A DNA stretch of 64,000 bases, from contig NZ_JACXBU010000008.1 of NCBI RefSeq assembly GCF_014700075.1, forward strand, positions 62,001 to 126,000. The letters are read 5' to 3'. The position numbers were made by a program, and so were the translations under genes. Of the stretch, positions 54,722 through 64,000 are shown in pieces; the stretch's first letter is position 1, and every line of letters begins with the position of its first letter. This stretch comes from Pseudomonas sp. JM0905a. Lineage in GTDB: Bacteria > Pseudomonadota > Gammaproteobacteria > Pseudomonadales > Pseudomonadaceae. The notes under the pieces were generated by a model. The model was not told where the DNA came from. It did no database searches and saw only the letters and a list, made by a program, of their open reading frames with translations.

Positions 54722-56488
54722 TCAATGACACTCGATTCGATTGCGGCCGCCCCGCTTGGCGCGGTAGAGCGCCATGTCGCTGCGCGACAATGTGGTTTCG
54801 GTGTTCACATCCGAAGCATTGATAGCGGCGATACCGACGCTGACGGCCAGGGAGATGCGTGCATCGGCGTGCAGCACGGGCGCATTGGCGAGTTCGCTCT
54901 GGATGCGCCGGGCAAATGTCACGGCCTGGTCAATGCTGGCATCGCTCAGCACCACCGCAAACTCTTCGCCGCCCATCCGCCCCGCTGCGTCGGTCTTGCG
55001 CAGCTGCGAGTTGAGGATCGCCGCGAAATGCCGCAGCGCCTGGTCGCCCACGGAATGCCCCCAGCGGTCGTTGATCGCCTTGAAGTGGTCCAGGTCGAAC
55101 ATCAGGATCGTCGCACAGTAGCCTGTCGTGCGCTGCACCCGCGCCAGCTCGGCACCGAGTTGCTGCATGAAGTGCCGACGGTTGGATAGCAGGGTGAGGG
55201 AGTCGGTGGTGGCGAACACCTGCAGTTCGGCTTCGATCTGCTTGCGCTCGGTCACATCGGTGATGAAGCCGTGCCAGACCAGGCTGCCGTCCTCCAGCTG
55301 CCTGGGGCGTGCATCGCCCTGCCGCCAGGAGTCCCCTCGCCCAGGCAATCGCACCCGGTATTCCAGGCGCCAGGGCGTCAATGTGCGTGCCGAGTCATCG
55401 AAGGACGCCTGGTATCGGCCCAGGTCGTCCGGGTGGATGATCCCCAGCAACGCCTCTTCACTGGCCGCCAACTGTTCCGGGCTCAACCCGTAGATGTCCC
55501 GGACCCCGGCACTGACGTAGGAAAAGTAGGATCGGCCGTCCGGCAGGCGCCGATACTGGAAGGCCATCCCCGGAATCTCGTTGGTCAGGTCGGTCATCAG
55601 CGCGGCGGTCTGCTGCACCTGCTCAGACATCAGGCGCATGGCGGTGATGTCGGTGGTCGTACCGATCATGCGCAATGGCTTGCCGGTCGCATCACGCTCG
55701 ACCACCTTGCCCCGGCTGCACACCCACTTGTAACTGCCGTCCTTGCAACGCAGGCGATGCTCAACCTCGTATGACTCGGTTCGTTGCTCGAAGTGGGCCT
55801 GGATGGTCGCCTTGACATACTCCAGGTCCGCCGGATGGACGCGCGTGTAGCTTTCCTCGATGCGGTTGCCCACTTCGTGTTCGGCATAGCCCAGCAATGC
55901 TTTCCAGCCGTTGGAGTAGTGTATTTCGCCCGTAGCTGCGTTGCGGTCCCAGATGCCGGTGCCGCTTCCGGCGATGGCCAGGGCCATCCGCCTCTCGCTC
56001 ACGCGCAGCGTGTCCAGCTCCCGCTCCAGATGAGCGTCCGCCTGCTCCCGTGCCAGCAGGCTGGCGGCAATCCTGGCCAACTCGCGGAGCACCTGCTGCT
56101 GGGTCGGGTCCAACTCGCGAGGCTGGTCGTGCAGCAGGCAGATCGTGCCGAGTATCGCCCCGTCCGGAGCCGGCAGCGGGCAGGCGGCGAGAAAGCGCAC
56201 ATGGGGCGACGCCACCACCAGGTGGTGATCGCGGAAGCGTTCATCGCAATGGGCATCGGGCACCACGAGCACCGTGTCGGTGCGGCGCCAGGCGAGGTCC
56301 AGGGGATAGAGCCCGGAGGCGTTGCCCAGAGCCAGGCCATCGCAAGTCAGAACCTGCTGGCTTTCCCCGACGCCTGTCGTCAGCAATGCGGCCATGACCC
56401 CGAAATGGCTCCGGGCCAGGCGGGTCAGACCATCGAATCGCTCATCGTTGGCGCTCTCTGACGCCTTGAGAGAATACAGCGGCTGCAT
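54722..56488 (-). CDS. Diguanylate cyclase with GAF and two PAS domains
   Basis: A 588-residue cytoplasmic signalling protein. A GAF domain fills about residues 15-155, PAS/PAC domains follow at about 170-295 (GTGIWDRNAATGEIHYSNGW; TESYEVEHRLRCKDGSYKWV) and 305-420, and the GGDEF domain closes the protein (DSLTLLSNRRHFMQQLGAEL; DLDHFKAINDRWGHSVGDQA; GRMGGEEFAVVL with the GGEEF active site). It should make cyclic di-GMP. No EAL domain. No transmembrane segment, so the signal is likely intracellular or redox/light sensed through the PAS/GAF domains. Confidence 0.94.
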   Translation of the reverse strand: MQPLYSLKASESANDERFDGLTRLARSHFGVMAALLTTGVGESQQVLTCDGLALGNASGLYPLDLAWRRTDTVLVVPDAHCDERFRDHHLVVASPHVRFLAACPLPAPDGAILGTICLLHDQPRELDPTQQQVLRELARIAASLLAREQADAHLERELDTLRVSERRMALAIAGSGTGIWDRNAATGEIHYSNGWKALLGYAEHEVGNRIEESYTRVHPADLEYVKATIQAHFEQRTESYEVEHRLRCKDGSYKWVCSRGKVVERDATGKPLRMIGTTTDITAMRLMSEQVQQTAALMTDLTNEIPGMAFQYRRLPDGRSYFSYVSAGVRDIYGLSPEQLAASEEALLGIIHPDDLGRYQASFDDSARTLTPWRLEYRVRLPGRGDSWRQGDARPRQLEDGSLVWHGFITDVTERKQIEAELQVFATTDSLTLLSNRRHFMQQLGAELARVQRTTGYCATILMFDLDHFKAINDRWGHSVGDQALRHFAAILNSQLRKTDAAGRMGGEEFAVVLSDASIDQAVTFARRIQSELANAPVLHADARISLAVSVGIAAINASDVNTETTLSRSDMALYRAKRGGRNRIECH

Positions 56489-56629
56489 GCGGACTCCGGC
56501 CGTGCCAGGACTTCGGACGACACCTGGCGATGATCGTTCATGGGGAATTGCAGTCTATCCATAATGGCAATCCAGCGTCACATCACCATTACGGCGGGCC
56601 CTGCGCGGATTTGCCATGCAGCTCCCGGC

Positions 56630-57385
56630 TCAGCGGAAGTGTTTTACCGCTTCTGTCAGATCCGCCGCTACCCAGGCCGACGGCGCCCGCGACTCATCGC
56701 CCGCACGGTATTTGCCCGTGCGCACCAGGCAGGCGGGCAGCCCGGCCTGCTGAGCCCCCAGGACGTCGGCTTCCACATCGTCGCCGATCATCAGCGTGGA
56801 CGCCGCGCTGGTCCCCAGATCATCCAGCGCACTGGCGAAGAAGGCGGCGGAAGGCTTGCCCAGCACCAGTGCCGAGGTGCCCGCCGCGAACTCCAGCGCC
56901 CGCACGAATGGGCCGGCGTCCAGGTGCAGGGCGCCCTGGCTGCGGAAGTAGCGGTTGTCGCCCATGCAGATCAGCGGCGCGCCGTCGACGAGCAACTGGA
57001 AGGCGCAGTCGAGGTGGGCATAGTCGAAGCGTAGCTCCGCATCGCCCAGCACCACAGCGTTGGGATCGGGCAGGTCCAGCAGGTCGGCGAACTCCTCCTC
57101 CAACCCCGGATGGATCAGGCAATACGGCCTCAGCCCCTGGGCCCGTACATGCCGCAGCACGGCCCGGGGCGCAGTGAAGATCTGCTCGGGGTCCACGGCA
57201 AAGCCCATCGCCGTCAATTGCCGATGGAGCGCCGCCCGTCCCTGGCGCGAGGTATTGGTGATCAGGCGCAGCGGCACGCCCCGCGCCTGCAGCAGGCGCA
57301 CCGCTTGCAGCGCGCCCGGCAGGGGCTGGTCGTCCACATGCAGGACGCCACTGATATCGAGAAGAACCGCCTGCAGCATGGCCAT
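56630..57385 (-). CDS. HAD-IIA phosphatase, LHPP-like
   Basis: A 251-residue HAD hydrolase. Motif I is AVLLDISGVLHVDDQPLPG, in which the usual second Asp is Ser, as in mammalian LHPP (phospholysine phosphohistidine inorganic pyrophosphate phosphatase). LRLITNTSRQGRAAL is motif II, LVLGKPSAAFFASAL holds the motif III Lys and LMIGDDVEADVLGAQQAGL motif IV. A capping domain of type C2 lies between. Substrate in bacteria is unknown; protein phosphohistidine is the analogy. Confidence 0.88.
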   Translation of the reverse strand: MAMLQAVLLDISGVLHVDDQPLPGALQAVRLLQARGVPLRLITNTSRQGRAALHRQLTAMGFAVDPEQIFTAPRAVLRHVRAQGLRPYCLIHPGLEEEFADLLDLPDPNAVVLGDAELRFDYAHLDCAFQLLVDGAPLICMGDNRYFRSQGALHLDAGPFVRALEFAAGTSALVLGKPSAAFFASALDDLGTSAASTLMIGDDVEADVLGAQQAGLPACLVRTGKYRAGDESRAPSAWVAADLTEAVKHFR

Positions 57386-57590
57386 GTCGACCCTTCAGGT
57401 GAATGGTCCGGAGCCCTTGCGAGCACGGAATCCGTGCCTGAACAGTCTAGGCAGCCCCTCCCGCCCCTCCCGCCCTATCCGCCCCATCCGTCCGCCAGAC
57501 GCCATTCACTATGCTTTGAGGTAGCAACGGCGGCGGAATGGCCGTTGCGGTCAGCTGCTGAATCCACCTGGCAACCTGGGAGATACGGCC

Positions 57591-58067
57591 ATGACCTTCC
57601 GACTTGGCTCCACCGCATTCACCCACAACGGGACGATTCCCGCCCTGCACACCTGCGACGGCCGCGACCTCTCGCCCCCGCTGATCTGGACCGAACCGCC
57701 AGCAGGCACCCGCAGCCTGGTGCTGATCGTCGACGACCCGGACGCTCCGGACCCCGACGCACCGAAGATGACCTGGACCCACTGGGTGCACTACAACCTG
57801 CCACCCACCGCCGGCATACTGCCCGAAGGCGTGCAGGACAACGCCTTGCCACCGGGCACCCTGCAAGGGCTGAACGACTGGCAGCGCACGGGATACGGCG
57901 GCCCCTGCCCACCGATCGGCAATCACCGCTACTTCCACAGGCTGTTCGCCCTGGACAAGACGCTGCCCGACATGCGCCGTCCCACCAAGGCGATGCTGAT
58001 CCACTCGATGGACGGGCACGTCCTCGCCCAGGCGGAGCTGATCGGCCGGTATCAGCGGCATCGCTAG
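57591..58067 (+). CDS. YbhB/YbcL family PEBP-like protein
   Basis: A 158-residue phosphatidylethanolamine-binding-protein-like protein. Family features are HNGTIPALHTCDGRDLSPPL, LVLIVDDPDAPDPDAPKMTW with the DPDAP anion-pocket motif, WVHYNLPPTAGILPEG, and GGPCPPIGNHRYFHRLFALD. Bacterial YbhB/YbcL proteins bind small ligands; their function is unsettled. No signal peptide is seen. Confidence 0.92.
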   Translation: MTFRLGSTAFTHNGTIPALHTCDGRDLSPPLIWTEPPAGTRSLVLIVDDPDAPDPDAPKMTWTHWVHYNLPPTAGILPEGVQDNALPPGTLQGLNDWQRTGYGGPCPPIGNHRYFHRLFALDKTLPDMRRPTKAMLIHSMDGHVLAQAELIGRYQRHR

Positions 58068-58111
58068 GCTCGGCGGCCTTCACAGGGTGTGTCGCACGCA
58101 CCGCAAAGGCT

Positions 58112-58151
58112 TGTGGGAGCGAATTCATTCGCGATTGAAATCGCTCCCACA
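58112..58151. repeat. Type A element, arms abutting (40 bp)
   Basis: TGTGGGAGCGAATTCATTCG followed at once by CGATTGAAATCGCTCCCACA; here the internal stems are absent, so this is the minimal form of the element. Confidence 0.88.
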
Positions 58152-58264
58152 GAGAGGCGCCCCGCAACTGGCGCACACCAACCCGACGAGCCAACTGGCA
58201 GCCTCCCCCGCGGCCCCAGTAGAATCGTCGCCCGTCTCCAATTCGAACCTGCGAGAGAGCCGAC

Positions 58265-58969
58265 ATGGGCGCCCAGTGGAAAGCCAAACCTAAAGAAGCC
58301 GCCGCCAACGCCCGAGGGAAGATCTTCGGCAAGCTGGTGAAAGAGATCATGATCGCCGCGCGTAACGGCGCCGATCCGGACATGAACCCCAAATTGCGCC
58401 TTGCCGTGCACCAGGCCAAGAAAGCCTCCATGCCGAAGGACACGCTGGAGCGCGCCATCAAGAAAGGCGCTGGCCTTTCCGGCGAAGTGGTCAACTACGA
58501 CCGCACCCTGTACGAAGGCTTCGCGCCGCACCGCGTGCCGGTGATCGTCGAGTGCCTGACCGACAACGTGAACCGCACCGTCGCCGAAGTGCGCGTACTG
58601 TTCCGCAAGGGCCAGCTGGGCACCTCCGGCTCCGTGTCCTGGGACTTCGACCACCTGGGCATGATCGAGGCCGAGCCGGCCAGCGCCGACGCGGACGTTG
58701 AACTGGCCGCCATCGAAGCCGGCGCCCAGGACTTCGAAGCCGCCGAAGACGGCGCCACCCTGTTCTACACCGATCCGACCGACCTGGACGCCGTGTGCAA
58801 GGCCCTGCCGGAATTCGGTTTCACCGTGCAGTCGGCCAACCTGGGCTACAAGGCGAAGAACCCGGTCAGCCTGTCCGGCGCCGAGCTGGAGGAAGTGGAA
58901 GCCTTCCTCGAAGCCCTGGACAACCACGACGACGTACAGAACGTCTATGTCGGCCTGCAAGTCGACTGA
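58265..58969 (+). CDS. YebC/PmpR family protein
   Basis: A 234-residue protein of the YebC/PmpR family: [20 protein letters not shown], then [40 protein letters not shown] and [20 protein letters not shown]. Members are described as transcriptional regulators and, more recently, as factors that relieve ribosome stalling at proline-rich stretches. The GAQWKAK start marks the shorter YeeN-like branch rather than the AGHSKW branch. The following small gene overlaps its 3' end. Confidence 0.92.
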   Translation: MGAQWKAKPKEAAANARGKIFGKLVKEIMIAARNGADPDMNPKLRLAVHQAKKASMPKDTLERAIKKGAGLSGEVVNYDRTLYEGFAPHRVPVIVECLTDNVNRTVAEVRVLFRKGQLGTSGSVSWDFDHLGMIEAEPASADADVELAAIEAGAQDFEAAEDGATLFYTDPTDLDAVCKALPEFGFTVQSANLGYKAKNPVSLSGAELEEVEAFLEALDNHDDVQNVYVGLQVD

Positions 58970-59198
58970 TCCCCAGAGCCGCCGGCAGTTCCACCAGGAA
59001 CATGCCGAGCAGGCCCTGGCCGAAGCGTTGCGCCTGCTGGCGCAGCGCGAGGCCATGGGCCCGCGCTGGCTGGCCTGGGTCGCCACCGAGCTCTACCACC
59101 TCAAGCCTTCGGCGTTCGCCAACATGGTGCGCCGCGAACTGGAACGCCTGAGCACGGCGGACCGCCAGTTCGGCCAGGCTTCCAAAGAAGTGCATTGA
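58947..59198 (+). CDS. 83-residue protein overlapping the yebC-like gene
   Basis: Starts [20 protein letters not shown] within the last 23 bases of the yebC-like gene and continues with a helical [40 protein letters not shown] and [11 protein letters not shown]. No family recognised. Codon use is like that of the core genes, and no other frame explains the 200 bases after the yebC-like stop, so it is probably real and translationally coupled. Confidence 0.65.
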   Translation: MSACKSTDPQSRRQFHQEHAEQALAEALRLLAQREAMGPRWLAWVATELYHLKPSAFANMVRRELERLSTADRQFGQASKEVH

Positions 59199-59210
59199 GC
59201 ACACCGGCGC

Positions 59211-59243
59211 CCGTAGGTTGCGGCTGAGCACAGCGAAGCCCAA
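59211..59243. repeat. Type B repeat, degenerate
   Basis: CGTAGGTTGCGGCTGAGCAC then AGCGAAGCCCAAC, between the 83-residue gene and the EamA gene. Confidence 0.55.
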
Positions 59244-59293
59244 CAACGCGGGAATCGGAGCAATCCTTGGGCCGCGCGTCGCTTGGCGCCCCC

Positions 59294-60193
59294 CTACGAT
59301 TGCGCCTGTGCCGCCCGGCGCAGGTTGAAGCCCCAACCCTGCTGCATGCCCAGCGCCGCGACGAGGATGGCCATCACGCCAACCCACTGCAGCAGTTCGA
59401 GGTGTCGACCGAAGGCGAACCAGTCGACGAAGATCGCCGCGATCGGGTAGATGAACGACAGCGCACCGGTCATGGCAGTTGGCAGTTTCTGGATCGCGCC
59501 ATAGAGCAGCACGTACATCACACCGGTGTGGATCACGCCAAGGGTCAACAGGATCGACCAGGTGTCGCTGCCCTGCGGCAGGCTCGACAGGTTGGCCATG
59601 GGCGCCAGCAGCAGCACGCCGGTGCAGACCTGGATCAGCGCGATCAGGTGCGGCGGCACTCCACCCAGCCATTTGATGATCAACGCGGCGATGGCATAGA
59701 GCAGCGCAGCTCCCAGCGCCAGGGCGATGCCCGCCAGGTAGTCGCCGCCTCCCTCGCCCTGCCCGCCATGGGCACTGACGATGGCCAGCATCCCGGCGAA
59801 AGACACCACCAGCCAGCCGAGCTTGCGCGCGGTGATCTTCTCGCCGAGAAACAGCGCTGCCAGCCCCACCAGTATGAAGGGCTGGACGTTGTAGATCGCC
59901 GTGCCGATGGAGATGGACGCCCGCGAATAGGAGGCGAACAGCAGTACCCAGTTGCCGACGATGGCCACGCCGCTGAGTACCGCCAGGAGGAAGGTGGTGC
60001 GGGTCAGGATGCCGGGGCGCAGGAAGCCCATGAAAGCGCAGATGACCAGCAGGGTCGCCGCGCCGAACAGGCAGCGCCAGAACACCACGTCCAGTACCGG
60101 CAACCCGGAAAGCATCACCAGCCAACCGATGGTGCCGGAGATGAGCATGGCGGCGACCATTTCCAACGAACCGCGATGAATTGATTTGTCCAT
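59294..60193 (-). CDS. EamA family (DMT superfamily) transporter
   Basis: A 299-residue inner membrane protein with ten hydrophobic segments in two EamA repeats (MVAAMLISGTIGWLVMLSGL at the start; ALLYAIAALIIKWLGGVPPH at the start of repeat two). YSRASISIGTAIYNVQPFIL and FLGEKITARKLGWLVVSFAG are typical. Substrate may be an amino acid or metabolite for export. I chose the ATG at 60193, which follows AGAGGAG by seven bases. It is divergent from an Lrp/AsnC-type gene that probably regulates it. Confidence 0.9.
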   Translation of the reverse strand: MDKSIHRGSLEMVAAMLISGTIGWLVMLSGLPVLDVVFWRCLFGAATLLVICAFMGFLRPGILTRTTFLLAVLSGVAIVGNWVLLFASYSRASISIGTAIYNVQPFILVGLAALFLGEKITARKLGWLVVSFAGMLAIVSAHGGQGEGGGDYLAGIALALGAALLYAIAALIIKWLGGVPPHLIALIQVCTGVLLLAPMANLSSLPQGSDTWSILLTLGVIHTGVMYVLLYGAIQKLPTAMTGALSFIYPIAAIFVDWFAFGRHLELLQWVGVMAILVAALGMQQGWGFNLRRAAQAQS

Positions 60194-60258
60194 GATTGAG
60201 CTCCTCTGCATGGGGCACAGTATGACGAGCCAGATCAGGCAAACTCCATGCGAAAGCG

Positions 60259-60282
60259 AAGGTAGTTTTCCTCATCTACCTT
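60259..60282. promoter_or_regulatory. Inverted repeat between EamA and Lrp genes
   Basis: AAGGTAG-N10-CTACCTT, 7-bp arms in the 131-bp divergent intergenic region; AAGGTA recurs at 60290. A likely binding site of the Lrp-type regulator. Confidence 0.6.
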
Positions 60283-60324
60283 TACTATCAAGGTACTTTC
60301 AATCAGTCACCTAACGAGGTAGCC

Positions 60325-60762
60325 ATGACCGACGATATCGACCAGCTGTTGATTTCCGCGCTGATGGAAGACTCCCGCCGCTCCCTCAAGGCCCTGGCGC
60401 AGATCAGCGGCCTCTCCTCCCCCAGCGTGGCGGAGCGGCTGCGCAAGCTGGAGGAACGCGGCGTGCTCACCGGCTACACGGTGGAAGTGGACCCGAAGGC
60501 GTTCGGCTACCAGTTACAGGCCATCGTCCGCATCCGCCCCCTGCCCGGCCAGTTGCAGGTGGTGGAACGCAAGATCCAGGACATTCCGGAGTTCACCGAA
60601 TGCGACAAGGTGACCGGCGACGACTGCTTCATCGCCCGCCTCTGCGTGCGCTCCATGGAGCAGTTGGACACCCTGCTCGATCGCATCAACGTCTATGCCG
60701 AAACCAGCACCGCCATCGTCAAGAAAACCCCGGTGAAACGCCGCCTGCCGCCGATGGCGTGA
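60325..60762 (+). CDS. Lrp/AsnC family transcriptional regulator
   Basis: A 145-residue regulator: N-terminal HTH (DQLLISALMEDSRRSLKALA, QISGLSSPSVAERLRKLEER) and a C-terminal RAM ligand-binding domain (QLQAIVRIRPLPGQLQVVER, ECDKVTGDDCFIARLCVRSM). Such regulators respond to amino acids and often control an adjacent exporter; the divergent EamA gene fits this. Confidence 0.93.
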   Translation: MTDDIDQLLISALMEDSRRSLKALAQISGLSSPSVAERLRKLEERGVLTGYTVEVDPKAFGYQLQAIVRIRPLPGQLQVVERKIQDIPEFTECDKVTGDDCFIARLCVRSMEQLDTLLDRINVYAETSTAIVKKTPVKRRLPPMA

Positions 60763-60887
60763 GCGTGACGTCACCGAGGCGCCCCGATATCAGCCACGCC
60801 GATAAGCCGTATCAGCCGGGAGACGTCGCGATGCGGCCGGCGCTGGAGTAAGGTCGCCACATTTCCGTAACAGAAGGCAGGTGGGCG

Positions 60888-62733
<1,846 letters not shown>

Positions 62734-62735
<2 letters not shown>

Positions 62736-62812
62736 GATGTGGCGCGCGCATCGACACCCATCAACCGACATGATGGGTATCGCATAGCTCCACCCATCCT
62801 ACGAATCCACCC
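62734..62812. repeat. Type B paired repeat
   Basis: CGTAGGATGTGGCGCGCGCA… and …TAGCTCCACCCATCCTACG with an inner CACCCATCAACCGACATGAT-GGGT pair; a larger hairpin just behind the ABC transporter stop codon, possibly acting as its transcript end. Confidence 0.7.
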
Positions 62813-62843
62813 GCCGCACACAGGACTCGACCGTAGGCCGCCC

Positions 62844-62913
62844 TGTGGGAGCGAATTCATTCGCGAATCCCGGCAGGTCTTCGACCTGCATCGCGATTGA
62901 AATCGCTCCCACA
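62844..62913. repeat. Type A paired palindromic element (70 bp)
   Basis: Arms TGTGGGAGCGAATTCATTCG… (62844-62864) and …CGATTGAAATCGCTCCCACA (62893-62913) with one internal stem GCAGGTC-TTC-GACCTGC (62873-62889). Confidence 0.88.
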
Positions 62914-62933
62914 CAAATCCGCCCTGAACGCCC

Positions 62934-63257
62934 CTAATCCTCTCCCTCCAGTACGTCCCCCGCCCAGCTCAGGGCGGCGACCACCGTTGGGAAGCCGATG
63001 GTGCTGGTCAGCGCCAGCAGGGCGTGGTGGATCTGTTCGGGGGTGGCGCCGGCTTCCAGGGCGCGACGGGTGTGGCTGTGAACCGCACCTTCGGAGTGAA
63101 CGGCGGCAGCCGCCGCAAGCTGGATTAGCTGCAGGCTGCGCTCGTCCAGGGGGCCGGCCTGGCGCACCACGGCGCCGAGGGTTTCCACCGCCTGGAAATA
63201 CGCCGGGTGCTGTTTCTTCAGGCGCTTGTAGGTATCGAGACCGTGTTTGCGTTCCAT
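62934..63257 (-). CDS. Carboxymuconolactone decarboxylase (CMD/AhpD-like) family protein
   Basis: A 107-residue CMD-domain protein: TLGAVVRQAGPLDERSLQLI, QLAAAAAVHSEGAVHSHTRR, ALEAGATPEQIHHALLALTS. The redox Cys pair of AhpD (ExxxCxxC) is absent (AVHSEGAVHSH has Ser at both places), so it is not a peroxiredoxin reductase of the usual kind. It may be a decarboxylase-like or structural member. Substrate unknown. Confidence 0.88.
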   Translation of the reverse strand: MERKHGLDTYKRLKKQHPAYFQAVETLGAVVRQAGPLDERSLQLIQLAAAAAVHSEGAVHSHTRRALEAGATPEQIHHALLALTSTIGFPTVVAALSWAGDVLEGED

Positions 63258-63437
63258 GGGGCCACCTCGCTGGGATATGCCCTTTCAGCTTAGGAAAGCT
63301 GGTGCAATCGGTCCGGGAACCTGGCCAATCCACCCGGGGCGTCTATACCGAATCCGTGGATATTCGGTGCCAGGCCTCTTTGCCCGGAAACAGACGAGCA
63401 ATGCTTGGCCGCTTTTTCCCATGCGGAGACTCCCTCG

Positions 63438-64000
63438 ATGGACTTCAGACTCTCGAACAAACTCGCCCTGGTTTCCGGTTCGACCAAGGGCATCGGCTTC
63501 GCCATTGCCCAAGGGCTGGCGCGGGAAGGTGCTCGGGTGATCGTCAACGGCCGCTCCCAGGTTTCGGTGGACGAAGCCATTTCCCGGCTGCTCGCGGCGC
63601 AACCGGGGGCCAAGGTGGAAGGCTTCGCCGGCGACCTGGCCGACCCGGCGCAGATCGACGCCCTGACGGCGCGCTACCCGGCGGTGGACGTGCTGGTGAA
63701 CAACCTGGGCATCTTCGATCCCAAGCCCTTCGAGGACATCCCGGACGAGGACTGGCTGCGCTTTCTCGACATCAACCTGATGTCCGGCGTGCGCCTGTCC
63801 CGCGCCTACCTGCCGAAGATGAAGGCGAAGAACTGGGGCCGGGTGGTGTTCATCAGCAGTGAAAGCGGCGTGCAGATCCCCGTGGAGATGATCCACTACG
63901 GCGTCACCAAGATCGCCCAGCTCGGACTGTCACGCGGGCTGGCGGAAAGCTGCGCCGGCACCGGAGTGACGGTCAATTCCGTGCTGCCCGGCCCGACCAG
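63438..64000 (+). CDS. SDR family oxidoreductase, cut by the window end
   Basis: The first 187 residues of a short-chain dehydrogenase/reductase. LALVSGSTKGIGFAIAQGLA is the NAD(P)-binding TGxxxGIG motif, DVLVNNLGIFDPKPFEDIPD holds the NNxG, and the catalytic triad is seen in VVFISSESGVQIPVEMIHYG VTKIAQ (Ser, Tyr, Lys). The substrate is not predictable. GGAGACTCCCTCG precedes the ATG. The C-terminal third is outside the window. Confidence 0.92.
   Translation, partial: MDFRLSNKLALVSGSTKGIGFAIAQGLAREGARVIVNGRSQVSVDEAISRLLAAQPGAKVEGFAGDLADPAQIDALTARYPAVDVLVNNLGIFDPKPFEDIPDEDWLRFLDINLMSGVRLSRAYLPKMKAKNWGRVVFISSESGVQIPVEMIHYGVTKIAQLGLSRGLAESCAGTGVTVNSVLPGPT

Overview
The window is about 66% GC by eye, almost fully coding, and reads as a chromosomal segment of a Pseudomonas of the P. 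aeruginosa / P. citronellolis / P. resinovorans side of the genus. Three things support this: the oprH-phoP-phoQ operon, a two-ATP-cone NrdA, and a gene order that, as I recall it, follows the P. aeruginosa PAO1 stretch from the FadL-like porin and glutathione peroxidase through the cob operon, dctA, oprH-phoPQ, pcpS, a two-component pair and nrdAB. No rRNA, tRNA, CRISPR array, integrase or complete IS element was seen.

Region 1 (1-5.1 kb): porin tail, periplasmic glutathione peroxidase, an MFS exporter with a 39-residue membrane protein overlapping its stop, its MarR regulator with two matching palindromic operators, an acyl-CoA dehydrogenase and a DUF559 protein. Region 2 (5.2-16.2 kb): an eleven-gene minus-strand B12 operon, btuB-cobO-cobB-bluB-cbiB-cobD-cobQ-cobU-cobT-cobC-cobS, with ATGA overlaps and one cobalamin riboswitch at its head. 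It covers corrinoid import, adenosylation, late amidation, aminopropanol and lower-ligand supply and loop assembly, but no corrin ring synthesis. Region 3 (16.3-23.1 kb): housekeeping genes (HNH protein, O-methyltransferase, two NlpC/P60 lipoproteins, sirtuin, Tag, TtcA, a DnaJ-related protein, a Yip1 protein, a SprT protein). Region 4 (23.2-30.3 kb): an acyl-CoA dehydrogenase / acyl-CoA ligase / CoA-transferase operon with a degraded amidohydrolase, then dctA behind a sigma-54 type promoter and an AraC regulator. Region 5 (30.4-41.9 kb): PhoPQ and OprH with four PhoP-like half sites in 11-bp register, a phosphopantetheinyl transferase, an RstAB-like pair, and nrdA-nrdB behind a 715-bp regulatory region.

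Region 6 (41.9-49.5 kb) is accessory DNA placed after the nrdB terminator. It holds an AT-rich DUF4062 gene, a REP-associated tyrosine transposase between perfect 30-bp inverted REP copies, a structured element resembling the 'ash' sequences of phage islands in front of a BRO-N gene, a duplicated small-gene cassette (one copy truncated), a Tat-exported dioxygenase, and a membrane protein with ten CAGGAG repeats. Region 7 (48.9-64 kb) returns to ordinary genes: DUF417 protein, LysR regulator, ureidoglycine aminohydrolase-like cupin, PhoD-like phosphatase, CAP-domain protein, diguanylate cyclase, LHPP-type HAD phosphatase, PEBP, YebC, EamA exporter with an Lrp regulator, an ABCB-type ABC transporter, a CMD protein and a truncated SDR.

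Three dispersed repeat families run through intergenic space: (A) paired TGTGGGGGCGAATTCATTCG-type arms, usually enclosing 7-bp stems with 3-nt loops whose stems differ in sequence but stay complementary; (B) GTAGG-TGG...CCACC / GTAGGATGGGT...ACCCATC hairpins related to the transposase's flanks; (C) CCCCTCTCCC...GGGAGAGGGG palindromes. The best candidates for something not yet described are the DUF4062 gene, the structured element before the BRO-N gene, the covarying family A elements, and an orphan terminator upstream of oprH that may end a small RNA.
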